NCBI GenBank assembly: GCA_003586115.2
Contig: QVOM02000126.1
Coordinates: 58,966,456-59,030,455 of the forward strand
Source of the DNA: Salvator merianae
Lineage: Eukaryota; Chordata; Lepidosauria; Squamata; Teiidae
Length of the DNA stretch: 64,000 nt
Reading direction: 5' to 3'
Numbering within the stretch: the stretch's first letter is position 1; each line of letters opens with the position of its first letter. Under the pieces are notes generated by a model. That model saw only the letters and a list, made by a program, of their open reading frames with translations. It was not told where the DNA came from and did no database searches. The position numbers and the translations under genes were made by a program. Below, piece by piece: positions 39,000 through 49,460 of this stretch.

Positions 39000-39640
39000 T
39001 AACAACCAGTGAATAAAAGAACAGGCACTCTTTTAGGTATGGCTATTTCTGACAGCGCTTCCTGGAATGCCACCAAAAATGGTATTCCAGACCAATGGGG
39101 CAGCACCATCCACATGCTGTTCATGGTATGTTGTACTTATCCTGGCCCAGTTGTAGACCTCGATGGGCTGATGAAGGGTTGCATTGGCCTGCCAAGGAAA
39201 GCAGTGGGTACATTTGGGTGTGCTGAGGAAAAGCAGTGGAACAAGCACAACAAGCGAGGAGCTCAGCCAGGACTAAAGTTCATCTGGTGTTTTCCCCAGT
39301 GGACCAAAGCAAGATGTGGTGCCCCCTTCCATCAGCCCACTGAGAAAAGCAGGAGGTGCACTTTGGTGTGCTGCCAAGGAAAGCTGTGGGTCCAGCACAA
39401 TAAGTGTGGAACTCGGTCAGGAGTCCAGGAAGAAATTGTGCCTGTTGCTTTCTTAGTGCACTCAAATGCTTTTTCCAACTCAAGTGGCTGTGGTTGCTAG
39501 AAGGAGGAAGAAGAACCAGCAGACTGAAGTCTGCTTTTACTGGGACCATTGCTACAACACCCCCAATCCATGCCAAAATTATGCATCTGAGTGACTCTAG
39601 TTAGGTACAGCACTGAGGTGTTTGGGGCTGTCTCAAAGCC
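39000..39640. repeat. Unclassified repeat with ~165-bp internal duplication
   Basis: The block at about 39195-39290 (GCCAAGGAAAGCAGTGGG, TTTGGGTGTGCTG, AACAAGCACAACAAG, GGAGCTCAGCCAGGA) recurs at about 39340-39430 as a diverged copy (AGAAAAGCAGGAGG, TTTGGTGTGCTG, CAGCACAATAAG, GGAACTCGGTCAGGA). A 163-codon plus-strand frame crosses both copies, but it resembles no protein I know and is probably by chance. Confidence 0.45.
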
Positions 39641-42125
39641 AGCTATGGCAAGGTGTGCCAAAAGGCATGGTCAATGGGCAGGCAAATGACTCCAAACAGT
39701 GCTGAAATCATGCTGTGCTGGGAGGTCAAAGAAGCAGCAGCCATGCTTAAGTCAGTTTCTGAGTTTGCTGCCTTGGATCCACACCTGAACAGAGTGGAGG
39801 ATCTCTATGCATCTGGAGGAGTGTGATTTCAGTGCTCGTTGGGGCACAGCAATAACAGACCCAGTAGAAGCTGACTTCAGTGCTGTTGCCTCTTCTTCCT
39901 CTTCTTCCTTCTGGTGCACTCTGGGGCTTGCCAGATTCGACTGCATTGGTTGGCGCCCAGAAAAGAAGCACTTGCCTGACTGTCTTCTATAGGCAACCTT
40001 TTATCACAAAGAAATTGCATCTGCCCGACATGCATAGGTAGGTGAAGGCCAGGAGGAGAGAAAACTCCTGACCAGACTTGCCATCAGAGAAATGTTTTAA
40101 ATAAATCCTACAAGTGTTGTAAAATTCCAGCAAATTTTAAAAAGTTAAAAAGTTGCTGGTTTGCTACCGCATCTCCCTCTGCAAAGTCAAAGCCTGAGCT
40201 CTAAGAAAATGATGGTCTCTGGCTTGTTGAGGAGTGCAGAGGAGGAGGAGCTATGGTCATGTGTGAAAAACTCAGACAGATCATTGGCTAAAAGCACAAA
40301 AATGAGAACAGGCAGAGACTTACTTTTTGGCACTTTATGCCAGTGACAGCCAACCACTTGCCCAAAGTCAATTCTGATTGGCTTCATAGTCAAATATATG
40401 CTGCTGCACACATTTGTTTGCATTGTTAGGGAGTTGGGCAGCAATGGGTGATAGCCAAACACCTTGCCCTTGTTAACACACTGCCTGTGATAAGCATGCA
40501 GTATCAAAAAACACCTCCAGCTGCAGAAACATCAGAAGTTTCTGACACATAATGTTTTGGGAGACACAAGAAATGGCTGGTGGAAGTCATCTATTTTGTG
40601 TGCTTCTGAAAAGAAGACTGTGTTACTCAGCCCAAAGGATGTGAACAAGGCAAATCTGCACTTCAGGGTGGGGTGACAGCAGGTGGCAGAGTGGGAGAAA
40701 ATGCTATGAAAATGCTTTCTCATGCTTTGCAGTTGGTGTGTTATTATAAGCACATCTGGTGAGATATTTGCTTGATGGGTCCCACACCCTCTGAGCACGC
40801 ACAGTTTCATTATAGTGCCATGGAGATCCTGCCACTAAGTGAATTCTTGTCATTATTCTACCAGTGCCCTCTTGGAACACCAGCAGCTATGTCTTTCACT
40901 GCTTGGGTTTTCTGATGTACCTGCACAACCCACCAGCTGATCACAGCAGATGAATCTACCTGCCATCTTCACAGAAATGGTGTGGCATCCATCCAGCTAC
41001 TCATCTCTAATTTCTGCAGGGCCAATCAGAGCAGGGTTCTTGACTCACAATACTTGTGATGTTGACAAATAAACACATTTGAAAGGAAGGAAAATATCTT
41101 CCTGGCAGGGCCAGCATCTATTACCCCAAGGACTGATGGGAAAGGAAATAGAGATGGGGCATAGGAAACATCAGTCCTGGTGGGATCTGCTAGCAGTCAT
41201 GGGTTACAAGAGTAGCCCAAGAATGAAAAGCAGCCAATTTGTTTATCAGAGGAGTAGTGATGAAACTGGGTTTTTAAATTTGCAACTGTGCACTACCATC
41301 TGAGCCAAATGTCCACAATTTCAAGTCATTCAGTAATGGGGAAAAAAGCAGCTTTCTATATTTAGATGCTTTCTCCCTTGCTGCTGCAGGCAAATTAGTA
41401 ATTTGTTCTCATGGTTCTTCTGCAAACATTCTGGGGATTGCAGACACTTAAGACAGCCTCCAGAACTGTTATTACACTGCCTCCGTGACTGTGGAAGCAT
41501 AAGGACTCATAATTTTTTAGACCTCTTTGGTTTTATTGCAGAAGGATTAATAAATTGATATTTATCAAACTACTGCTGCAGCTCAATATTGATTAAAGAA
41601 ACTTATCAAGAGATACAGACATGAATTTGTTTTCAGTTTCTGGACTGTGTTCACAGCAAAGATGTGGGGCAAAGTATGCCTTAATCACGCTGGATTTATT
41701 AACATCTCCATAAATCTTCATAATTCCTTTTGTGATGGAATAAATTCAAGAACAATTAAAATACTCACATGTTTTTTTTTCTTTGAATCATGGCTGTCTG
41801 TATAAATTCCCTATCAAATTGTTTTTGTTCCCTCACAACTGTATCTTTTTCAAAAGTGCTTCTGTCTTTTACCCAAGGAAACCTCCACTCATTAGCAAAG
41901 CGTGTCCTCTGGGTATGCATATATTGAACGACAGCTATAAAATTGGGTTCAGTGAATTTATTGCTGGATATTAATACTGTATATAGTGGGGGAGTTGGAA
42001 AACAGTTTTATGTGAAAGGTGTCTAAAAGCTTTTTAAATTAATGCACTTTTTTAAAAAAAGTTTAAAGCGTTCAGCAAAGAAAGAGGAAAAACAAGCAGA
42101 AGTGTAGAAAATGACGCAGTTCCTT
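39641..42125. other. Non-coding interval
   Basis: No gene is seen. 39650-40000 has the same style of GC-richer repeat as the block before it; the rest is unremarkable. Confidence 0.45.
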
Positions 42126-42250
42126 CACATATCAGTGCTGTCCACTCTGCTGACATGGGGCAGTGATATGCCAGTACCTGGAAAGCAGAGAGCCACAATT
42201 TTGATCCTTGGCATCTTCTTAGAAGGACGTATGGCAAACCACATGATTCA
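42126..42250 (+). mobile_element. Decayed tRNA-derived SINE candidate
   Basis: GATATGCCAGTACCTGGAAAGCAGAGAGCCACAATTTTGATCCTTGGCATC is arranged like a tRNA-SINE body, with TTTTGATCCTTGGCA as a B-box-like block, followed by GTATGGCAAACCAC. It is diverged and identification is tentative. Confidence 0.35.
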
Positions 42251-42559
42251 GTTAGACATTAACACCTTTCTGCTTTAATGATATAAGTTATGCTCAAGCA
42301 CAGTTTTTTAAAAAAGGTACTGCAAAGGGAGATAACATAGAGTTCAGAGGTGGTATTCTGACATATACATATGCTCATCCTGCCTCTAATGTGCATTAAA
42401 AATCAGAAAATGCACCTTCAAACTGCATTAGAAGGGGATTGGAGATGGGATGAGAATGTGATGGGAATCTGGGTGCTACATGCTACCACTTCCAAGACAC
42501 ATCAATAGAGCAACCAACAAACAATAGTGGCTAGCATCCAGGGTCAGAGGTGTAAATAC

Positions 42560-44010
42560 TCATAGAATCATAGAGTTGGAAGGGTCATCAAGTCCAACCC
42601 CCTGCTCAATGCAGGATTCACTAAAGCATCCCAGACAGATATCCGTCCAGCCTTTCCTTGAAGACCTCCAGCGAAGGAGAGCCCACCACCTCCTGTGGTA
42701 ACCTGTTCCAATGACTGATTGCCCTTACGGTCAGAAAGTTTTGCCTAATATCTAGCCTGTATCTACTCCCTTGAAGTTTCATCCCATTGTTTCTAGTCCT
42801 TCCTTCTTGCACAATTGAGAATAGGGCCAATCCTTCTGCACTGTGACAGTCCTTCAGATACTTGAAAACAGCTATCATGTCTCCTCTCAGTCTTCTCTTC
42901 TGCAGGCTAAACATTCAAAGGTTCTTTAACCGTTCCTCGTAGGACATGGTTTGCAGACCACTCACCATTTTGGTCGCCCTTCTCTAAACTTGTTCCAGTT
43001 TGTCAATGTCTTTTTTAAATTGGGGTGCCCAGAACTAGACACAATACTCCAGATGAGGTCTGGCCAAGGAAGAGTAAAGAGGGATAATTACTTCTCGTGA
43101 TCTAGACTCTATGCTCCTCTTGATACACCCCAGGATGGTGTTTGCCTTTTTTTGGAGCTGCATCACACTGTTGACTCATGTTTAATCTGTGATCTACTAG
43201 TACATCCAGATCCTTTTCACATGTGCTGCTGCTCAGCGAGATTCCTCCCATTCTGTATTGGATATTGTCATTTTTCTTACTCAGATGTAAAACTTTGCAT
43301 TTCTCCCTGTTAAATGTCATTCTGTTAGTTTCAGTCCACTGTTCAAGCTTGTCCAAATCATTTTGAATCCTCTCCTTCTCCTCCCTAGTGTTAGCAACCC
43401 CTCCTAGCTTTCTGTCATCTGCAAATTTGATCAGCATCCCCTTGACTCCTTCATCCAGATCATTTATAAAAATGTTGAACAGCACTGGGCCCAAGACAGA
43501 GCCTTGCGGTACCTCACTCAAGACAGTCTTCCAATCGGATGTGAAGCCATTTATGACCACTCTTTGAGTACGATCACTAAGCCAGTTATGAATCCACCTA
43601 ACAGTTGTCCTGTCAATCCCATATTTGATCATTTTTTCAATAAGTATAGTATGAGACACCTTGTCAAATGCTTTGCTAAAGTCAAGATATGCTATGTCCA
43701 CAGCCTTTCCCTGATCGATCCATCCAGTAATTTTGTCGTAAAAGGAAATGAGATTAGTCTGGCATGACTTGCTTGCTACAAATCCATGTTGGCTCTGGTT
43801 AATTACTGCATTCCCATCCAAGTGCTCCCATATATGCTGTTTAATGATTTGTTCAAGTATCTTGCCTGGTATTGAAGTAAGGCTCACAGGCCTGTAGTTA
43901 CCTGGGTCAGCCTTCTTTCCTTTTTTAAAGATAGGGACAACATTCGCCCTTCTCCAGTCTTCCGGGACTTCTCCTGTTCTCCATGAGTTCTCAACTATCA
44001 CTCTGCACAG
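42560..44010 (-). mobile_element. CR1 LINE, 5'-truncated
   Basis: On the minus strand the element runs from the reverse transcriptase to the CR1 3' end, which terminates in ATTCTATGATTCTATGA (the tandem ATTCTATGA type typical of CR1). A 299-codon frame (44001-43102) contains motif A LDFSKAFD (residues ~107-113), PQGSVLGPVLF (~165-175) and the catalytic FADD (~193-196). The frame is lost near 43150. A C-terminal segment resumes in another frame at 42914-42621 (SLQKRRLRGDMIAVFKYLK and so on). The endonuclease half is missing, so it cannot move on its own. Its good preservation suggests a fairly young insertion. Confidence 0.92.
43102..44001 (-). pseudogene. CR1 reverse-transcriptase open frame, truncated
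   Basis: This is the longest surviving frame of the CR1 copy and begins inside the reverse-transcriptase domain (EVPEDWRRANVVPIFKKG). Motifs with catalytic Asp residues are present (LDFSKAFD; FADD). After residue ~285 the reading shifts out of the expected CR1 frame and stops. The N-terminal endonuclease and part of the C-terminal domain are absent, so this is not a functional gene. Confidence 0.85.
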
Positions 44011-45171
44011 ATGAATCTGTGTGTAATACTTTAGAGTGCTCTTGGCTGTGCTTGCTGATACTGCTTTAAAAGTATCAGTTTTTAATATACTGTAGCATTT
44101 TTATATTGATCATTCCCAGGAAGTGCACCTTTTTTATATGATAGGACAGCATATTTGACTCTCATTTTTATGCAGAAGATTTCACCTTGTTGGGAAAACC
44201 ATAGTATTTTCTTCTAATTCTCACAGAAAGGAGCAAGATTTGGGCCAAGTCTCCACTTCCAGGAGATGCAACTCTGTTTTGGCCATCCCTGGTGCCGTTT
44301 TGCTCCATTTTGGAGTCAGGAGCGTCATTTTCCATGGCTTCATCATGCAGAGCAGGAGGAAACCACCCTGCTTTGGAGGCGCCTTGCAAGTGATCTCGAT
44401 GCAAAGTGTTGCACTCAATTGCTTCAAAGACTCCTACTGACACCAAAGATGGAGATGGGGTGGCAGCAGGTGACATTTCGGGACTGTGAGGGTGTCTTAT
44501 TATGATAAGTGGAGACACAAACTCAGTCTCCAGCAACAGAAATCCTAGGAAAGGGCCTAGCCCAAGGAAAAGCTGGCTTGAAATGTTTAATTTGCCCAAC
44601 AAATCTTGTAAGATGTGTTTTAATTGGATAAACATTTGCAGTATTGGGTCTAATGAAAGCAATTCACTTTAATAGACTGCCTGATGTCTAGCTCCTACCT
44701 CAACCAGAAGCAACAGTGATGATGGCTAATGTTACTGGAAATGATGGCTGGAAGTTTCTGCTTGATGTAGATACTATGATAAATGTATCATATGTTAGTA
44801 ATGAGACTGCCTTTAGGGAGGTGTCTCCATTGTAGGACCTTGCTGTAGTCGATGCCTCCCCAGCTTCAGCACCACCGGACCAAGCTGCGTTTAATGTCAT
44901 CTATGCCTGCACATTCCCCATAGCGTGTGCAGCACCTTCTGAGTTGCTGTGTCCCATTTCCATGAGCTGTGACAAAGCAACAGCTGTGTCAGGGTATGAG
45001 ATAATGACCTGGAAGTCGTTGTGAATGGATGGAAGATGCCTTAACTGCCCACTCTGGGGAACTACCAGTTCCTCCTAGACCCCTCAGCAAGGGGAGTAAT
45101 GGAGACTGGTGGCTCTAGGCATCTGGTTTAAGTTGTCTTTCCCAGAAAATGGAGGCATGGTCATGTAATTT
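44011..45171. other. Non-coding interval with unclassified repeat (family W copy 1)
   Basis: 44220-44500 shares blocks with 61365-61640: CCACTTCCAGGAGATG / TCACTTCTGGGTGGAGG, and AAGATGGAGATGGGGTGGCAGCAGG / AAGATGGACACAGGGTGGCAGCGGG. Orientation is the same. There is no coding capacity. Confidence 0.4.
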
Positions 45172-45237
45172 GGCATGATAAAGGCTTATTTTTCAAAATG
45201 GCATAAAGGCATGATAAAGGCTTATTTTTCAAAATGG
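45172..45237. repeat. 36-bp tandem duplication
   Basis: A 36-base unit beginning GGCATGATAAAGGCTTATTT is followed at once by a second copy of which 30 bases are identical. The near identity indicates a recent duplication. Confidence 0.9.
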
Positions 45238-45729
45238 TACCTCAAACCTCTAAAGTGGCTGTCACAGCTTCCCAATATTTTGTTTTTCTTAAACTTTCTT
45301 GGAGACAGGCAAAAAAAATCAATGTTTGGAAAAGGTCCTTTTTTGGACTTCATTTCCCATAATCCTTAGTCATGCAAGTACTGAAGAGGCAACTTTCCAA
45401 ATGCTTGTTCTGATTGCAGTCCTATGCAGTTTGACCCATACAACTCTTGTGTTTGGGTGGATTTATGTAGTTCTTGTGGAGAGAATTTCTGTCATGGGAT
45501 TTTTGTTTCATCTTCGGTAGTAGTCTGAAAATCCAGGAAGCTGCCACCTTAATTGCTGATGCTGAGGTGGTTTAGGTCTGGTCAGGGCATGGGTAGATGG
45601 CCTTTTGGGAACTGCATGTGCAGGTTTTGGGACTCTGTGAAGGAGGAAGAATACATGAAATTGCACATATGAGAACTTCTCTGTTGAGTTAGACTGAATA
45701 TTGATATGCATTCCCAACTGTGGTCATCC

Positions 45730-45880
45730 ATATTTATTTATTTATTTGATTTTTATACATCCCAATATTGCAAAATTGGGGCAGTTCACAACAATGTAAA
45801 CAATAAAACAAATACAATAAAAGCATAAAGATACACCCATGCCCTGACCGGGCCTAAACCTTCTCTGCATCAGCAATCAA
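45730..45880 (-). mobile_element. LINE/SINE 3' tail, antisense
   Basis: TATTTATTTATTTGATTTTTATACATCCC, then GGGGCAGTTCACAACAA and CAATAAAACAA is the antisense of the common reptile tail 'ttgttgtgaactgcc...gggatataaat'. Its boundaries are approximate. Confidence 0.5.
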
Positions 45881-45994
45881 GGTAGTGGCTCCATGTGTCT
45901 TCAGACCACAGTTGAGGATGAAACAAATATTCCTTGGCAGAAATGTGTCCCTTGGAATGCACAAATAAGTTAGTATGGGACTAGCTATCCTTTG

Positions 45995-46110
45995 TTCTTA
46001 GAACCTTAGAAGCACAGAGTTGTAAAGAACCTCAGAAGTCAGGTAAGCCATCTAGGCCAACTTCCTGTCAGTGCAGGAAAGTTACTGCAGTAGAATTGCT
46101 GCTGTGGACA
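45995..46110 (-). mobile_element. CR1-type LINE 3' end fragment
   Basis: On the minus strand it reads AGTTGGCCTAGATGGCTTACC, then CTTCTGAGGTTCTTTACAACTCTGTGCTTCTAAGGTTCTAAG. This parallels the CR1/L3 3' end (ggttggactagatgacc...ttccaactctatgattctatg) and is more decayed than the copy at 42560. Confidence 0.7.
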
Positions 46111-46259
46111 TCTATTACCTCTGCTTCTTCGACAGGTGAGCATCTCGTATCTTATTAAGATTGAGGAAGCTGCACTCTTCTAGTTTTTGGCCTACTGCAT
46201 CTGTCTTCCTTGTCAATATTTTAGCATGTATTGTATGCCAAACATTATTGTTTGCTCCT

Positions 46260-46640
46260 GCCATTGACATTCAGCTTGATGCAAACTGCAGCTAGAACTG
46301 TGTATTCACAAAAATGGAAAGGGGATAAAATACCCACAGTGGATGACTGGTTGGTTAAAATGAGGGACCTTGCTAAGATGGACAAATTTGACTAGTTTAT
46401 TGAGAAACAAGACAATTGATAGGTTTCATAAAAACTGGAAACCCTTTCTACAACAATTAGAAAAAGAACTTGTTATTGCTGGGTTTGAAGAGTGAAGAAG
46501 AAAAAAAAGACAGATTGGTAGAAGAAAAGAATCTAGAAAACAGGAAGGGCATGAAATATGAAACACAGAAGAATCTTCTGAAGAAAGAGGAAGTCAACAT
46601 GTAAATAATGTTAGTCTATAAATTATTCCTTTGGGTTAAA
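46260..46640 (+). mobile_element. L1 LINE, 3' end of ORF2
   Basis: Translation from about 46282 gives AARTVYSQKWK, then IPTVDDWLVKMRDLAKMDKF. After a frameshift at ~46390 it continues TSLLRNKTIDRFHKNWKPFL and ends at a TGA near 46494. The P-T-x-x-x-W...A-x-x-x-K...L-x-x...W-x-P-F-L pattern is the C-terminus of vertebrate L1 ORF2. An A-rich downstream tract follows. It is inactive. Confidence 0.7.
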
Positions 46641-47939
46641 TGTATGTTTTATGTACCCTGAATAAAATAAGCTCCATTTGTATTACTGTTTCCAGAGCTG
46701 TCTCATGCAAAATTTACCCAAGCATTCTTATTGGAAGTTCTCTGATAGGATGAGGAATCATGCAGAATTTGAGTGGGAGTCTCTCGAGGCAGTTTACTCT
46801 CATGTCAGTATGAACAGCCTCCGAGGCAGCATTCACACCTTGGCAGCATAGGGTGCCCCTTAGATGAGGATGCTTATTCCTATCCCTGGGAGGAATGTAT
46901 CCTGGCCAAATGGTCCATATCTCACCTCCCTCTGTTTGCAGAGCTGATAGCTCAGTCTCAGAACTGAGCTGTCAGCCCTAAAGATGAGAGGCCATTTTGC
47001 GCCAGAAAAGTCCCCAGAAGCTGACCTCTTCCAGTATGATACCTGCGTAGGGCAGGCTCTGTAGGGTGCACTTTCTGCTGCTGCTCGTCCAAGTGGCACC
47101 AGAAGGAGCGCTGAATGGTGGGGGTACAGTCAGAGACATTGATCAAGGTTCTGATGAATGATGCTCTTGAGGACACCCAAAGGCCCTATAGCACTCTTCT
47201 CAGGCTGCTGTATGGAGGTGGGTGCCCCAACTGTTTGACCTCTGTGCTCTGCGGGCCTTCTGAGGATGCCCACTGTAGGTATCTATGCAGTCCTGGCAGC
47301 ACTTAACCAAACCTTTGCATCTTTTATTCACAACCTTCTTCAGAACTTATCTCCACCTATATAGTTTTCGGATCAATGTCAACAATTTCTCATCTCATGT
47401 TCAACAGAAACAACAAGAGTTTAAACATTTGATTGTAGTTATTAATACTTTCTTAGCAACCTATATATGTGTTCACTGAAGCACTGATAACGTCTGTACA
47501 AGTCTGCTTTGCGATGTAATTGAGAAAGACAGGATAAACTGAGGAAGCAAGAGGCTTCATTAACTGTTTGTTTCACTGCTCTGCTTGAGGCTGTAGTCCC
47601 AGATGTTCCACTGCTTAGCTCCCCAGCTGATGGCATCTCTTTCAGTCATTACTTATCAACTATGCCTCCAAGAAATCTTAACAAGCTGGCAGTGACAGGG
47701 AACTCTTTTTGAACTTTGATGCCAAGCATCTGACAGACTTGAGGTCATTTTTCTTTTTCTCCCATTATCAAACTATAATTCCAACTGCACACCAATTTTT
47801 CAGAACGCATTTGAAGATAACAGCTTTGAACGTAGCTCTCAGACTTGTTCATCCACCAAAGAGCTTTAGTTAATGAAGATCTATTTTAAAAATTAAAACA
47901 TTATCCTTATATAATTAATGGTGATTTTAAATGTCTAAG
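46641..47939. other. Non-coding interval
   Basis: No gene is recognised. Parts near 46740-47290 read like an unclassified GC-richer repeat. Confidence 0.45.
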
Positions 47940-48660
47940 ACCGCGTTCCGACATCGTAAATTTAATCCGTATCGGAGGAGTACAAGGACTGAATTCGTCT
48001 TCTGGTCATTCCCACAGTTACAGTTTAACACGGACTCAATTCATACCTGCTCGTTCCCACACTGATATTTCCCATGCTTGGCATGGAGAAACAGAACCTT
48101 TTCTGCCTCCACCCCTTGCCAAATTCCCCTCCCCGTGCAGTCAGTGATTGGCTGCAGTCCCAACGTTCAAATCTTGACGTCACAGGGGCGAGAAAATCAA
48201 GCTCTGCTCTCCGTATGTCCCTGCTGCTGCCTCAGAACATGGATTCACTTGGCAGTGTTACTAGTCATTCGCCATTTGCTCCTTCTCCTCACTACAGCCT
48301 CTATCTACACAAGCAGGACTTTAAAACTATGTTCCGCAAGCTTTTTAAAGGGCTTTTTAAAGGGCTGATGGTGATTTCTGCTCACTTGCAAGTGCACTTT
48401 TGTGCAATTGCGCAATTTAAAAGTAGCGCAAAAGCAGGGAGAGGTCCATAACAAAGGGAAAAAGTGGGGAGGGAACGTGGGGGGGGGCTCTACTTTCTTG
48501 ACAGTGCAGTTCATCGCCAGCAAATGGACTCTGCCTCATCTTCCCCCGAGACATCCGCAGTGGCATGTGTCCCCACTGTGTAGCTGTGTGCTGCTGACGG
48601 CAAAACTCATCTTGAGTGGGTTCTTTGTTGGGGCAAGCCACATTAATGGCCAAAAAGTTC
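47940..48660 (+). mobile_element. Unclassified repeat, family X, second sense copy
   Basis: It has the same block order as 24950-25980 (TTTAATCCGTAT, TTCTGGTCATTCCCACAG, TGCTTGGCATGG, GTCAGTGATTGGCTGCAGTC, AACATGGATTC, TTGTGCAATTGCGCAATTT). It retains several CpGs where the other copies have TpG or CpA, so it looks younger. A tandem GCTTTTTAAAGG duplication is present. A 'GATGCAGCC' MITE half follows at about 48655-48770. Confidence 0.6.
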
Positions 48661-49009
48661 ATTCTCTGATCTTTAATATGGATTAGAAATGGAATGGGAA
48701 TACTAGCATCTGCATGCTACCACCTCTAAACCACTTTTGAGCATTTTTTGATGTGCATGGATGCAGCCAAAGTCTGTAAAATCACAGTATATGATTTCAA
48801 GAGAATCAGGATTTAAAGAAAGCCTGGAGATATTTAAACATACCTAAGCACATACTGTTAACATCTAACCAAGTTGTTTAGAACCGATTGAAGAAACTTT
48901 GCAGTGTCTTCCTATATGAAGAGGTTAAAAACATAGGTATGATTTTTTAAAAAAATTACTTACGTTAAAGGAATTATTAACATCTATAATGCAGTCAGAT
49001 ATTTTTAGC

Positions 49010-49460
49010 TGCATGGGGGAAATATAGCAGCATTATGGCTATGCTATGATGGGATTGCTACATGCTATCTGTGTCAACCCCACCATAGCTCTGCTGTGTA
49101 TCCCCTCTTAAATGCACGATAGCCTACTGCAGGAAAACCTGATGTTGCTGGTGGGTTTTCCTGAAACAGTGCTATTGCTTACCTTCTAGCTAGAGATGTC
49201 ATTGTCATTCTGCCACCATGCACATGTGGGGGCCAAAAAAGACAGCTGTGCATGTGGGGTGGAGGTGATACATGCATCTGGGTATTTCGTTCTGGTAGAA
49301 TACCCAGATGGGCATGCCACTAAAACACGCACAGACACTGTGACCCCCACAATGTTCAGCAAGCGATAGTTCTGGAGAGGCTTTTGTCTGGAATATACTG
49401 CAACTTGTTGCCGCAATATTTGGCTGACATCTGAAGCCAGTCTCAGTCACACGTTAGAGC
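49010..49460 (+). repeat. Unclassified interspersed repeat, family Y copy 2
   Basis: Partner of 1730-2110. It holds a perfect 11-bp inverted repeat (49276-49286 and 49299-49309: ATCTGGGTATT / AATACCCAGAT) with a 12-base loop. Confidence 0.5.
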
